Source of the DNA: CAZEFK01 sp964511405
Lineage (GTDB): Bacteria; Pseudomonadota; Alphaproteobacteria; Elsterales; Elsteraceae
NCBI GenBank assembly: GCA_964511405.1
Contig: CAZEFK010000062.1
Coordinates: 1 to 34,331 of the forward strand
Direction: 5' to 3'
DNA length: 34,331 nucleotides
The position numbers were made by a program, and so were the translations under genes. The notes under the pieces were generated by a model. The model made no database searches. It was not told the DNA's origin and was given only the letters and a program-made list of their open reading frames with translations. Of the stretch, positions 14,704 to 23,791 are shown piece by piece; the first letter of the stretch is position 1, and each line of letters opens with the position of its first letter.

Positions 14704-17702
14704 CCGGCTACCGCTTGGCCCAAGGCGGCTCGGCCATCGACCGCAGCCGGCCGCTCGCCTTCACCTTCGACCACGGGCCGCTGACCGGCCTGGCCGGCGA
14801 CACCCTGGCCTCGGCCCTGCTGGCCGGCGGCCGTCGCATCGTCGGGCGCAGCTTCAAGTACCACCGGCCGCGCGGTGTCTTCGCCGCCGGGGTCGAGGAG
14901 CCCAACGCCCTGGTCGCGCTGCGCAGCGGCGCCCGCACCGAGCCCAACACCCCGGCCACAGTCGTCGAGCTGTATGAGGGCCTGGAGGCGCACAGCCAGA
15001 ACTGCTGGCCGGCGCTGGGCTTCGACCTGGCCGCGGTCAACGGCCTGTTCGCCCCGCTGCTGTCGGCCGGGTTCTACTACAAGACCTTCATGGGCCCGAC
15101 CCGGCGCGCCTGGATGCTCTACGAGCATTTCATCCGCAAGGCGGCGGGGCTGGGCCGCGCGGTGATGGCCGCCGATCCCGACCATTACGACAAGCTGCAC
15201 GCCTTCTGCGACGTGCTGGTGGTCGGCAGCGGCCCGGCCGGGCTGATGGCCGCCACCGTCGCCGCCGATGCCGGTATCAGGGTCATCCTGGCCGAGCAGG
15301 CGCCGCGCCTCGGCGGCCGCCTGGACCTGGAGGACGCCGACATCGACGGCCGGCCGGCCGGCGCCTGGGCCGAGGCGCGGATCGCCGATCTCGAGTCGCG
15401 GCCCGACGTGACGGTCCTGCGCCGGACCACCGTCTATGGCTATTACGACGACGACGTGCTGGGCGCGGTCGAGCGGGTCGCCGACCATCTGCCGGTGCCG
15501 CCCGACGGCCTGCCGCGCCAGCGCCACTGGACCATCCATGCCAAGGCGGTGGTGCTGGCTTCAGGCGCGCTGGAGCGGCCGCTGGTGTTCCAGGGCAACG
15601 ACCAGCCCGGCGTGATGCTGGCCGACGCCGCGCTGGCCTATGCCAAGCGCTATGGCGTCGCCGTCGGCCGCAGCCTGGTGGTGGCCACCAACAACGACTC
15701 CGGCCTTGCCGCCGCCGCCGAGCTGACGGCGGCCGGGGTCGGGGTCGCCCAGGTGGTGGATTCCCGGCCGCGCCGGCCGTCGCCGCTGGCCGAGCGGCTT
15801 GATGCGCTGGGCATCCCCTATCACGACGGCCATGTGGTGGTGGCCGCCCACGGCCGGCGCGGCGTCCACAGCGTCGAGCTGGCGCCCTACGACGCCGCCT
15901 CAGGCCAGTTGGCCGGGCCGTCGGTGCTGCGCGGCGCCGACGGCGTGCTTGTTGCGGGCGGCTGGACGCCGACCGTGCACCTGGCCAGCCAGGCCGGCGG
16001 ACCGCCGGTGTTCTCTGATGCCATCCAGGCCTTCGTGCCGGGCGCGCCGTCGCGGCGCTGGGTGGCCGCCGGCGCCATGGCCGGCCGCTTCGGTCTGGCC
16101 GACTGCCTGGCCGACGGCATCAGGGCCGGGGTCGAGGCCCTGGCCGCCATCGGCCTGACCGCGCCGGCCGTCGCGGTGCCGGCCACGGATGCCACGCCGC
16201 CCGCGGCCGATTGGATCCAGCCGTTGTGGGAGGTCCCGAGCCGCGAGGCCCATGCCAAGAAGTTCGTGGACCTGCAGCACGACGTGACGGTCGACGACGT
16301 GCGCCTGGCCGCGCGCGAGGGCTTTTCGGCGGTCGAGCACCTGAAGCGCTACACCACCCTGGGCATGGCCGGCGACCAGGGCAAGTCGTCGAACGTCAAC
16401 GGCCTGGCGGTGATGGCGGCGGCCCGCGGCGTCACGGTGCCCGAGGTCGGCACCACGCGCTTCCGGCCGCCCTATACCCCGGTGGCCATCGGCGCGCTCG
16501 CCGGCCACGAGGTCGGGCCGAACTTCCGGCCGCCGCGGCTGACCCCGATGCATCCCTGGCACGTCCAGGCGCGCGCCGACTTCCTGCCGGCCGGCGACTG
16601 GCTGCGCCCGCAGGCCTATCGCCGGCCCGGCGAGAGCATCACCGACGCCTACATCCGCGAGGCGCGGGCGGTGCGCGAGCGCGTCGGCCTGGTCGACGTC
16701 TCGACCCTGGGCAAGATCGAGGTCCAGGGACCGGATGCGGCAACCTTCCTGGACCGGATCTACGCGAACACGATGTCGACCCTGGCGGTCGGCAAGGCGC
16801 GCTACGGCGCCATGCTGCGCGAGGACGGGCTGGTGTTCGACGACGGCACGGTCTGGCGCCTGGGCCCGACCCGCTTCCTGGTGACCACCACGACCGCCAA
16901 TGCCGGGCCGGTCATGGTCCATCTGGAGCGCTTCCTGGCCGTGGAGTGGCCGGACCTCAAGGTCCATGTCGTGTCGGTGACCGAGCAATGGGCCGGCATC
17001 GCCGTCTCCGGGCCCGTGTCGCGCGCGCTGCTCGCCGACGTGGTCGAGGGCGTCGACATGGCCGGCACAGCGTTTCCGTTCATGGCCATCCGCCACGGCC
17101 ATATCGAGGGCGTGCCGGTGATGCTGTGCCGGCTGTCGTTCTCGGGCGAGCTGGCCTACGAGGTCTATATGCCGGCCCATTTCGGCCTGGGCGTGTGGGA
17201 GCGGCTGTGGGCGGCCGGGCAAGCGCATGGCATCGTCGCCTACGGCCTGGAGGCGCTGGGCACCCTGCGCATCGAGAAGGGCCATGCCGCGGGCGGCGAG
17301 CTGAACGGCCAGACGACGCTGGACGATCTGGGCCTGGGGCGCATGGCGTCGACGAAGAAGCCGTTCGTCGGCTCGGCGATGCTGGGGCGGCCGGCGCTGG
17401 TCGACCCCGACCGGCTGCAACTGGTGGGCCTGGTCGCTCGCGACGGCCAGCCGCTGAAGGGCGGCGCCCAACTGGTGGCCGACGAGCAGCTCCAGCTTCC
17501 CGCGACCAGCCTCGGCCATGTCACCGCGACCACCTACAGCCCGGCGCTGGAGAAAAACATCGCGCTGGCCCTGCTGGCCGGCGGCCGGCGCCGCCATGGC
17601 CAGCGCCTCTGGGCCGCCGATCCGCTGCGCGGAACCCACGTGCCGGTCGAGGTCGTCGCCCCCTGCTTCTTCGATCCCGAGGGAACGCGCCTCCATGGCT
17701 GA
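14700..17702 (+). CDS. soxA: Sarcosine oxidase, alpha subunit
   Basis: A 1000-residue protein of normal length. Order of domains: an N-terminal ferredoxin-like segment (TFDHGPLTGLAGDTLASALLA, then GRSFKYHRPRG), a pyridine-nucleotide-disulphide-oxidoreductase-like region with VLVVGSGPAGLMAA that binds NAD, then a C-terminal GcvT-type folate-binding domain (from about residue 600, ending in LEALGTLRIEKGH and a barrel-like tail). The folate domain condenses the formaldehyde-level product with tetrahydrofolate to give 5,10-methylene-THF. The start at 14700 gives an ATGA overlap with soxD; the same frame is open back to 14598 only within soxD. Its 3' end overlaps soxG by 8 bp. Confidence 0.96.
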   Translation: MTGYRLAQGGSAIDRSRPLAFTFDHGPLTGLAGDTLASALLAGGRRIVGRSFKYHRPRGVFAAGVEEPNALVALRSGARTEPNTPATVVELYEGLEAHSQNCWPALGFDLAAVNGLFAPLLSAGFYYKTFMGPTRRAWMLYEHFIRKAAGLGRAVMAADPDHYDKLHAFCDVLVVGSGPAGLMAATVAADAGIRVILAEQAPRLGGRLDLEDADIDGRPAGAWAEARIADLESRPDVTVLRRTTVYGYYDDDVLGAVERVADHLPVPPDGLPRQRHWTIHAKAVVLASGALERPLVFQGNDQPGVMLADAALAYAKRYGVAVGRSLVVATNNDSGLAAAAELTAAGVGVAQVVDSRPRRPSPLAERLDALGIPYHDGHVVVAAHGRRGVHSVELAPYDAASGQLAGPSVLRGADGVLVAGGWTPTVHLASQAGGPPVFSDAIQAFVPGAPSRRWVAAGAMAGRFGLADCLADGIRAGVEALAAIGLTAPAVAVPATDATPPAADWIQPLWEVPSREAHAKKFVDLQHDVTVDDVRLAAREGFSAVEHLKRYTTLGMAGDQGKSSNVNGLAVMAAARGVTVPEVGTTRFRPPYTPVAIGALAGHEVGPNFRPPRLTPMHPWHVQARADFLPAGDWLRPQAYRRPGESITDAYIREARAVRERVGLVDVSTLGKIEVQGPDAATFLDRIYANTMSTLAVGKARYGAMLREDGLVFDDGTVWRLGPTRFLVTTTTANAGPVMVHLERFLAVEWPDLKVHVVSVTEQWAGIAVSGPVSRALLADVVEGVDMAGTAFPFMAIRHGHIEGVPVMLCRLSFSGELAYEVYMPAHFGLGVWERLWAAGQAHGIVAYGLEALGTLRIEKGHAAGGELNGQTTLDDLGLGRMASTKKPFVGSAMLGRPALVDPDRLQLVGLVARDGQPLKGGAQLVADEQLQLPATSLGHVTATTYSPALEKNIALALLAGGRRRHGQRLWAADPLRGTHVPVEVVAPCFFDPEGTRLHG

Positions 17703-18303
17703 GCCTGCCTTTCCCCTGGCCATGCAGTCCCAGCCCGGCCCGGCCGCCGGGCCGCGCGGCGCGGCGCCGGCCGTGACCCTGGCCGAGCTGCGCCCCGACG
17801 CCCTGGTCCAGGTGGACTCCTGGCCCGCCACCGACGACGCGGTGCGCGCCGCCCTGCAGCAGGCCGCCGGCCTGGCGCCCGCACCGCGGCCCGGCCGCGC
17901 GGTGACGCTGGGCGCCGCCAGCCTGCTGACTCTGTCGTTCGGCCGCTACCTGGCCGTGGGCGGCGGCGTCGGCCTGGCCCAGCGCCTGGCCGCGGCGGTG
18001 CCGGCCGACCAGGGCTCGGTCGTCGACCTCGGCCACGCCCGCGCCGCCGTGCGCCTGGGCGGCCCCGGGGCCGTGTCGGTCCTGCGCAAGGGCCCGGCGG
18101 TCGACTTCGACATCAGGCGCTTCCCGGCCGGAACGGTCGCCCAGACCGCGATCCACCATCTGGGCGTGGTGATCCACCGCCGCGAGGCCGAGAGCTTCGA
18201 CCTGTTCGTGTTCCGGGGCTATGCCCAGTATTTCTGGGACTGGTTGACCGATGCGGCGTACGAGTTCGGCTATCGGGTCGAGGCGGCGGTCGGTGGCGCG
18301 TGA
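17695..18303 (+). CDS. soxG: Sarcosine oxidase, gamma subunit
   Basis: A 202-residue GcvT-like small subunit. Recognisable features are VQVDSWPATDDAVRAAL near residue 40, a LGPDE-type region reduced here, DLGHARAAVRLGGPGAVSVLRKG, FPAGTVAQTAIHHLGVVIHRR, and the closing FDLFVFRGYAQYFWDWLTDAAYEFG, which is the most conserved stretch of SoxG. It starts inside the soxA 3' end, so the four sox genes are coupled. It completes the alpha-beta-gamma-delta complex. Confidence 0.94.
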   Translation: MAEPAFPLAMQSQPGPAAGPRGAAPAVTLAELRPDALVQVDSWPATDDAVRAALQQAAGLAPAPRPGRAVTLGAASLLTLSFGRYLAVGGGVGLAQRLAAAVPADQGSVVDLGHARAAVRLGGPGAVSVLRKGPAVDFDIRRFPAGTVAQTAIHHLGVVIHRREAESFDLFVFRGYAQYFWDWLTDAAYEFGYRVEAAVGGA

Positions 18304-18450
18304 CCGCATCGGCACGGTGCTGCGACGGGCGACGGGCGCGGCGGCATGGCTTGCCTGGCGGCAGATCCGTTCTCGTCATCCCCGAGCAGCCGCCACGGGA
18401 TTCACACAACCCGGATCACCGAGCCTTATCAGCCGCTTGGCCATCCTGTT

Positions 18451-18478
18451 CGTCATTCCCGCTTTCGCCGGAATGACG
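18451..18478. repeat. REP-like palindrome
   Basis: CGTCATTCC and GGAATGACG form a perfect 9-bp stem around the 10-base loop CGCTTTCGCC. The GTCATTCCCGC...GAATGAC text resembles a widespread alphaproteobacterial intergenic REP family. It lies between soxG and the antitoxin gene, in convergent orientation, and may also act as a bidirectional terminator. The rest of 18304-18526 holds nothing else I can name. Confidence 0.75.
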
Positions 18479-18526
18479 AGCAAAGAACTTGATCGGGATA
18501 GCCAACAAAATGTGGAGCCGGGGATG

Positions 18527-18769
18527 TCACGAGCCCGGATTCAGATACTCGGCCTTTTCGATTGCCTCGATGAGGTCGTCAGGAATCTCGCCAGCGACAT
18601 AGGCCTGACGCTCGCGGCGTTTCAGACGCTCGTAATGTTCCAGGTCGTGCGCGGATAGAAAGCCCCCGATCAGACGGCCACAGCTGGTCACCTTCACGGG
18701 CTCGCGGTTGGCTTCGGCCTGATAGCGCTCGAAATCTCGCCGGAATGCGGTCGCGTCAACGGTTGGCAT
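18527..18769 (-). CDS. Phd/YefM-family type II antitoxin, no toxin gene adjacent
   Basis: An 80-residue protein beginning MPTVDATAFRRDFERYQAEA, the usual N-terminal DNA-binding fold of Phd/YefM antitoxins, with the strand EPVKVTSCGRLIGGFLSAHDLEHYERL (family pattern PV.IT..GR..g.lls..e...l) and a C-terminal acidic helix with DDLIEAIEKAEY that would bind a toxin. ATG 18769 follows a GGAGGGG ribosome site. Downstream of its stop (to the left) there is only the REP-like element and then soxG on the other strand, so the expected toxin gene is absent. It may be a remnant or a stand-alone repressor. Confidence 0.85.
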   Translation of the reverse strand: MPTVDATAFRRDFERYQAEANREPVKVTSCGRLIGGFLSAHDLEHYERLKRRERQAYVAGEIPDDLIEAIEKAEYLNPGS

Positions 18770-18854
18770 CGCCCCTCCCAGGAGGATGGTTGCAAGTGGC
18801 GCCCGTCAGAAGGTTGCGCTATAAGCCTGTCCCGGGGCAACGGGGGCGCAACCG

Positions 18855-19934
18855 ATGGCGGACGGCATCTTCGGCGTCGACGATCGCACGCCGGTGGCCG
18901 ACACCACCCAGCCGCCCTATGACGGCATCGCCTATATCGAGGGCGCGTTCGCCGACGGCACCAGCTATTCCTGCACCGGCTTCTTCATCGATGCCACCCA
19001 TGTGGTGACCGCCGGCCACTCGCTGTACCAGCCGGGCCATGGCTTCGTGACCGCCATGCGCATCGCGCCCGGGCGCAATGGCGGGGTCCAGGCCGACGCC
19101 GCCGAGACCGTGGTCGGCATCGGGGTCAACCAGCATTGGGTGAACGGCCAGGATCCCGGCCATGACTATGGCCTGGTCACGGTCAGCAGCGGTACCGGCT
19201 ACGTGCCGAAAACCTGTTTCGAGCTGATGCCGATGGCCGATACCGCCAGCTTCCGCGACTTGGCCGTCACCACCGCCGGCTATCCGGGCGAGAAGGGCTC
19301 GGGCGACCTGCTGTACCGGGCCGCCGGCACGATCGACATGGCCGACGACACGGTGCTGTACAGCACGCACCTGGCCATCACCGCCGGTGACAGCGGCAGC
19401 CCGGTGTGGGTGACCGACCCGCTGACCGGCCGGCCGGCGGCGGTCGGCATCGCGGCCGCCGGCGGCAGCCGCACCGACAGCTACACGCGGCTCAGCGCCA
19501 ACGCGGTCGGCCAGATCCTGACTTTCGTCCAGGCCGACGAAGCCGGCTACAACCCGGCCGGCCTGGTCGGCGCCACCAAGCTCGGCGCCTATGCCGGCGG
19601 CGTCGACCTCCGCTACTACCAGATGGCCTACAGCGACGAGACCCAGGCGACCGACCCCGCCGGCGATTTCCACAAGACCGGCTGGACGCGGGGCCGCAAT
19701 CCCAACGCCGTGTTCAACACCGCCTGGTACCTGGCGACCAACCCCGACGTCGCGGCGGCCAAGGTCGACCCGCTGCTGCATTATGAGCTGTGGGGCTGGC
19801 GCGAGGGCCGCGACCCGTCGGCGGCGTTCGCCGGCAGCCGCTACCTGAAGGACAACCCCGACGTCGCGGCGGCCCAGGTCAGCCCCATGGACCATTACCT
19901 GCTGTGGGGCCTGGCGGAGCACCGGCAGCTGTAG
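18855..19934 (+). CDS. Trypsin-like serine protease with C-terminal NPDVAAA repeats
   Basis: A 359-residue protein. The protease domain (residues ~20-220) has the full S1 triad: H55 in VVTAGHS, D104 in GHDYGLV and S180 in TAGDSGSP; the overall text resembles glutamyl-endopeptidase/V8-like enzymes. The last ~75 residues contain two tandem repeats of the form F-x-x-x-x-Y-L-x-x-NPDVAAA-x-V-x-P-x-x-HY-x-x-WG-x-x-E, a repeat I associate with secreted alphaproteobacterial proteins. There is no N-terminal signal peptide, so export, if any, would use a C-terminal or type I-like route. It stands alone, with a G-rich ribosome site at 18842-18846. Function and targets are unknown. Confidence 0.85.
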   Translation: MADGIFGVDDRTPVADTTQPPYDGIAYIEGAFADGTSYSCTGFFIDATHVVTAGHSLYQPGHGFVTAMRIAPGRNGGVQADAAETVVGIGVNQHWVNGQDPGHDYGLVTVSSGTGYVPKTCFELMPMADTASFRDLAVTTAGYPGEKGSGDLLYRAAGTIDMADDTVLYSTHLAITAGDSGSPVWVTDPLTGRPAAVGIAAAGGSRTDSYTRLSANAVGQILTFVQADEAGYNPAGLVGATKLGAYAGGVDLRYYQMAYSDETQATDPAGDFHKTGWTRGRNPNAVFNTAWYLATNPDVAAAKVDPLLHYELWGWREGRDPSAAFAGSRYLKDNPDVAAAQVSPMDHYLLWGLAEHRQL

Positions 19935-19937
19935 GCC

Positions 19938-21548
19938 TCAGCGCGCATCCTCACGGATGAGCGCCGCCCCCTTCTCCGCCACCATCATGGTCGGGGCGTT
20001 GATGTTGCCCGAGGTGATCGTCGGGAACACCGAGGCGTCGACCACCCGCAGCCCGGGCACGCCGTGGACGCGCAGCCGGGCGTCGACCACCGCGGTCGCC
20101 GGGTCCGGGCCCATGGCGGCGGTGCCGCAGGGGTGGTAGATCGAGCCCGCGGTCTCGCGGAACACCGCCAGCAGCGCGTCGTCGGACTCGGCCCCGGCGA
20201 AGGGCGGCATTTCCTCGGCGGTGATGGCGCGGAGCGCCGGTGCGGCCAGGAGCCGGCGCACCAGCCGGCAGCCCTGGATCGCCTCGGCCGCATCCTGCTC
20301 GGTGGCCAGGTAGTTCGGCCGGATCGCCGGGGGCGCGGCCGGGTCGGCCGAGACGGCGTCGACCGTGCCGCGGCTGGTCGGGCGGCAACTGTTCACGGCC
20401 AGCAGGAAGCCGGGATAGGGCTCGGGCTTGAGGCCGGCCTTGGGGTTCTGCGGGATCCGGTAGGACAGCGGGTTGAAATAGAGCTGCAGGTTGGGCCGCG
20501 GCGCGTCGGGCGTGCCGCGGAAGAAGCCGCCGGCCTGGTTGACGCTCATGGCGAAGGGCCCGCGGCGGGTCGCCAGCCAGCGCAGCGCCAGCAGCGCCTG
20601 GCCCAGGCGGTTGCCGAACGGGCCGTTCAGGGTCGGCACCGTGGCGCGGACATAGAAGCTGGCGCAGAGATGGTCCTGCAGGTTGCGGCCGACCGCCGGC
20701 ACATGCCGGTGCACGGCGATGCCCAGGCCGGCCAATTGTTCGCCGTCGCCGAGGCCCGAGCGCTGCAGCAGAGCCGGCGTGCCGAAGGCGCCGGCGCACA
20801 GGATGACCTCGCGCCGCGCGGTCACGCAGCGCACCTCGCCATCCTGCCTGAGCTCGACGCCGGTGGCCCGGCCCTCGGTCAGCAGCACCTGGGCGGCCAG
20901 GGCACCGCGCAGGATCGCCAGGTTCGGGCGCCGCAGCGCCTGATGCAGATATTCGCGGCCCGAGGACGAGCGCCGGCCGTGGCGGGTGTTGACGTCGTAG
21001 ACGCCCGCACCTTCGAACCGTTCACCGTTGAAGTCTTCGGTCGCGGGCAACTGCAGCTCGCGGCAGGCGGCCAGGTAGGCCCGGCTCACCGGATGGATGC
21101 CGGGGCGCATGGGCGTCACTCCGATCGGCCCGTCGCCGCCATGCCAGCGGTCGGCGCCGCCGGCATGGCGTTCCAGGCGGCGGAAATAGGGCAGCACGTC
21201 GTCATAGCCCCAGCCGGGATTGCCCGCGGCCCGCCAGTCGTCGAAGTCGAACGGCGCGCCGCGCACGAACACCATGGCGTTGATCGCGCCCGAGCCGCCC
21301 TGGACCTTTCCGCGCGGGCAATAGACCCGCCGGCCGCCGAGCCCGGCCTCGGGCTCGGACCAATACATCCAATTGACCCGCGGATCGTAATAGCTGCGGG
21401 CGTAGCCGACCGGCAGCTCGAGCCAGAACGACCGGTCGTGGCCGCCGGCCTCGATCAGCAGCACCGTGTGGCGGCCATCCTCGGACAGGCGCGCGGCCAC
21501 GATCGCGCCGGCCGAGCCGGCGCCGACCACGACGAAATCGAACGTCAT
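19938..21548 (-). CDS. GMC family FAD-dependent oxidoreductase
   Basis: A 536-residue glucose-methanol-choline oxidoreductase. MTFDFVVVGAGSAGAIVAARLSE is the N-terminal FAD-binding motif; RGKVQGGSGAINAMVFVRG and CAGAFGTPALLQRSGLG are the two GMC signatures; the catalytic histidine lies in SIYHPCGTAAMG and a second active-site Asn/His region in TSGNINAPTMMVAEK. Length suits choline or alcohol dehydrogenases. ATG 21548 is the natural start; the frame extending to 21797 is a shadow of the upstream gene. It begins 5 bp after the enolase-superfamily gene, so they form one unit. An alcohol or sugar-acid substrate is more likely than choline given that partner. Confidence 0.9.
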   Translation of the reverse strand: MTFDFVVVGAGSAGAIVAARLSEDGRHTVLLIEAGGHDRSFWLELPVGYARSYYDPRVNWMYWSEPEAGLGGRRVYCPRGKVQGGSGAINAMVFVRGAPFDFDDWRAAGNPGWGYDDVLPYFRRLERHAGGADRWHGGDGPIGVTPMRPGIHPVSRAYLAACRELQLPATEDFNGERFEGAGVYDVNTRHGRRSSSGREYLHQALRRPNLAILRGALAAQVLLTEGRATGVELRQDGEVRCVTARREVILCAGAFGTPALLQRSGLGDGEQLAGLGIAVHRHVPAVGRNLQDHLCASFYVRATVPTLNGPFGNRLGQALLALRWLATRRGPFAMSVNQAGGFFRGTPDAPRPNLQLYFNPLSYRIPQNPKAGLKPEPYPGFLLAVNSCRPTSRGTVDAVSADPAAPPAIRPNYLATEQDAAEAIQGCRLVRRLLAAPALRAITAEEMPPFAGAESDDALLAVFRETAGSIYHPCGTAAMGPDPATAVVDARLRVHGVPGLRVVDASVFPTITSGNINAPTMMVAEKGAALIREDAR

Positions 21549-21553
21549 CGCCG

Positions 21554-22771
21554 TCAGCCGCGGGCCGGCCTGACGTCCTTCACGTCGGCGGGCTCGGGCG
21601 CCATCTGCAGGTGCAGCCGCTCGCCCTCGTAGGGCGAGTGGCGCGCCACCACGTCCCAGTCGAGCTCGACGCCCAGGCCGGGCTCGGTCGACGGGATCAG
21701 ATAGCCGTCCTCGAACGCCAGCGGCGTCTTCAGGATCTCGGCATGGAAGCCGGAAAAATCGACGATCGCCTCGTGAATCAGGAAATTCGGCGAGCAAGCC
21801 GCGAGCTGGATGCTGGCCGCGGCGCCGACCGGGCCGTTATAGAGGTGCGGCGCGATCTGGGCATAGTGCGCCTCGGCCATGCCGGCGATCTTCTTGGCCT
21901 CCAGCAGGCCGCCGACGCGCGCCACGTTCATCTGCAGGATCGCGGCCGCCTTCAGCTCCAGCACGCGCTGGAACTCGTACTTGGTCGTCAGCCGCTCGCC
22001 GGTTGCGATCGGGATCGAGGTCGCGCGCGCGACCTCGGCCATCGCCGCCTCCTGGCCGGGCGGCACCGGCTCTTCCAGCCAGAGCGGGTCGTACCGCTCC
22101 AGCCGCCGCGCCAGGCGGATCGCCGAGGCCGGCACCATCTGGCCGTGGGTCCCGACCAGGAGGTCGGCGGCCGATCCCACCGCGGCGCGGACCTTGGCGC
22201 AGAAGGTCTCGCAGCGGTCCATCACGGCCAGCGACAGGTGATGGCCGGAATAGGCGGTGTAGGGCCCGGCCGGATCGAATTTGACCGCCGTGAAGCCCAT
22301 GGCCAGCATCTCGGCGGCGCACGCGGCCGCCAGGTCGGGGTCGTTGAAGTCGAACGCGCCGTCGGCGGTTTTCGGATAGAGGTAGGTGTAGGCGCGCAGC
22401 CGGCGATGGACCAGCCCGCCCAGCAGGGCGTGGACCGGCTTGCCGGCGGCCTTGCCCATGATGTCCCAGCAGGCGATCTCCAGACCGGAGACGATGCCCA
22501 TCATCGTGGGGTCGGGACGCTGGGTGAAGCCGCTGGAATAGGCCGAGCGCCACAGCCGCTCGACGTCGTGCGGATCGTGGCCGTCGAGGTGCCGGGCGAA
22601 CACGTCCTGGATCAGCGGCAGCAGGGCCCTGGGGTGGAAGGACGTGGCGTAGATCTCGCCAATGCCTTCGATGCCGCAGGCGGTCCGGAGGCGCACGAAG
22701 ATCCAGTACATGCCCCCGACATGGGGCGGCGGCACAGCGACGACGTGGGTCTCGAGCTCGGCGATCTTCAT
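21554..22771 (-). CDS. Mandelate racemase/muconate lactonizing enzyme family, sugar-acid dehydratase-like
   Basis: A 405-residue enolase-superfamily enzyme, distinct from the one at 11078. It has the strand TAVKFDPAGPYTAY, a histidine in LLVGTHGQ in place of the usual first metal Asp, WLEEPVPP and ATGERLTTKYEF as the next ligands, LQMNVARVGG, and the histidine loop IAPHLYNGPVGAAAS. The KFDPAGPY and GTHGQ text is characteristic of a galactonate/galactarate-dehydratase-like clade annotated only generically. Two starts are possible (22771, MKIAEL; or 22780, three residues longer); neither has a strong ribosome site. Co-transcribed with the GMC gene; probably dehydrates an aldonic or aldaric acid. 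Confidence 0.88.
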   Translation of the reverse strand: MKIAELETHVVAVPPPHVGGMYWIFVRLRTACGIEGIGEIYATSFHPRALLPLIQDVFARHLDGHDPHDVERLWRSAYSSGFTQRPDPTMMGIVSGLEIACWDIMGKAAGKPVHALLGGLVHRRLRAYTYLYPKTADGAFDFNDPDLAAACAAEMLAMGFTAVKFDPAGPYTAYSGHHLSLAVMDRCETFCAKVRAAVGSAADLLVGTHGQMVPASAIRLARRLERYDPLWLEEPVPPGQEAAMAEVARATSIPIATGERLTTKYEFQRVLELKAAAILQMNVARVGGLLEAKKIAGMAEAHYAQIAPHLYNGPVGAAASIQLAACSPNFLIHEAIVDFSGFHAEILKTPLAFEDGYLIPSTEPGLGVELDWDVVARHSPYEGERLHLQMAPEPADVKDVRPARG

Positions 22772-22828
22772 GCCGCCCATGTCAGGGCGGCGGCGGCGCC
22801 TTCGGCAAACGACTTGTTCTCGGGTTCA

Positions 22829-23692
22829 TCATTCCCGGACGGAATGCTGCATCCAGTCCCGCAGCAGCGCCGCGGCCGGGCTGGGGGTGCCGCGGGTCAC
22901 GAACCAGTAGGACTCGTGGCCCGGCACCACGGTCGGGAAGGGCTGGATCAGCCGGCCGGCGGCAAGCTCGCCCGCGACCATGGCGCGGTCGGCGACGGCG
23001 ACGCCCAGGCCATCGCACGCCGCCTCGATCGCCAGGTCGAGCAGGTCGAACTCCAGCCCGCCGGCGGTGTCGGCGTCGAGGCCGGCCGCGTCAAGCCAAT
23101 GCGCCCAGGTCAGATACCGCCGGTCGCCGCCGGCCAGCACATGGATCAAGGTCGCGCGCCCCAGGTCCAGGGGCAGCAGCGCCGGCGCGCACACGGCGAC
23201 ATGCTGCTCGGTCATCAGTCGGGTCGCGTGCAGGCCGGGCCACTGGCCGTCGCCGAAGCGCACGGCGCAGTCGAGCAGGCCGCTCTCGGCCAGGCTGTCG
23301 GTGAGCTGCGTGGCGACGCTGAGGTCGATATCGGGCTGGGCCGCCAGGAACGCCTTCAGCCGCGGCATCAGCCAGCGCCGGGCGAAGGTCGGCGGCACGT
23401 TGACCCGCAGGCGCCGGACGTTGCTCTTCTCGCGGATGAGGCGGACGGTCGCCTCGACCTCGTGCAGGGCGCGGCCCAGCGCCTGCAGCAGCAGCGCGCC
23501 GGCCGCGGTCAGCTCCAGCCGATGGTGGTGGCGGACCAGCAGCGCCTCGCCGAGCTGCTGCTCCAGATGGCGGACCTGGCGGCTGACCGCGCTCTGGGTC
23601 AGGTTCAGCCGCTCGCCGGCGCGCGTGAAGCTGCCGGTCTGGCCGACCGCCTCGAACACCCGCATCGCGCCCAGGGAGGGAAGCCTGCGCAT
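22829..23692 (-). CDS. LysR family transcriptional regulator (GcvA-like)
   Basis: A 287-residue LysR regulator starting MRRLPSLGAMRVFEAVGQTGSFTRAGERL. The winged helix-turn-helix (NLTQSAVSRQVRHLEQQLG) is followed by the co-inducer-binding domain (LRVNVPPTFARRWLMPRL), a GcvA-type text. ATG 23692 is the family start; the longer open frame is a shadow of the oxygenase gene. It is divergent from the 2OG-Fe(II) oxygenase (99 bp between starts) and just upstream of the MR/GMC pair, and may control either or both. Confidence 0.92.
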   Translation of the reverse strand: MRRLPSLGAMRVFEAVGQTGSFTRAGERLNLTQSAVSRQVRHLEQQLGEALLVRHHHRLELTAAGALLLQALGRALHEVEATVRLIREKSNVRRLRVNVPPTFARRWLMPRLKAFLAAQPDIDLSVATQLTDSLAESGLLDCAVRFGDGQWPGLHATRLMTEQHVAVCAPALLPLDLGRATLIHVLAGGDRRYLTWAHWLDAAGLDADTAGGLEFDLLDLAIEAACDGLGVAVADRAMVAGELAAGRLIQPFPTVVPGHESYWFVTRGTPSPAAALLRDWMQHSVRE

Positions 23693-23753
23693 GGCGGTTG
23701 TTTCGCTGGAGCCGGCGGGGGCCGCAAGGGGTGTCGGTTCCAAGCGACTCGGA

Positions 23754-23765
23754 TTTGAGCGCAAA
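23754..23765. promoter_or_regulatory. Imperfect TTTG-N4-CAAA repeat in the LysR/oxygenase intergenic region
   Basis: TTTG and CAAA arms flank AGCG, within the 61-bp A/T-enriched part between the divergent starts. The T-N-A symmetry is compatible with a LysR-type binding site, but the arms are short and I have no consensus for this regulator. Confidence 0.25.
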
Positions 23766-23791
23766 CTGCAAACCGGACGGGGAGAGGGGAC

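Noticed and set aside
15900..17831. 643-codon minus-strand frame over soxA
   Set aside because: Antisense to well-conserved soxA; composition is shadow-like.
18304..18526. Toxin gene for the Phd/YefM antitoxin
   Set aside because: No minus-strand frame here has a plausible toxin sequence or ribosome site; the frames overlapping it are shadows of soxG.
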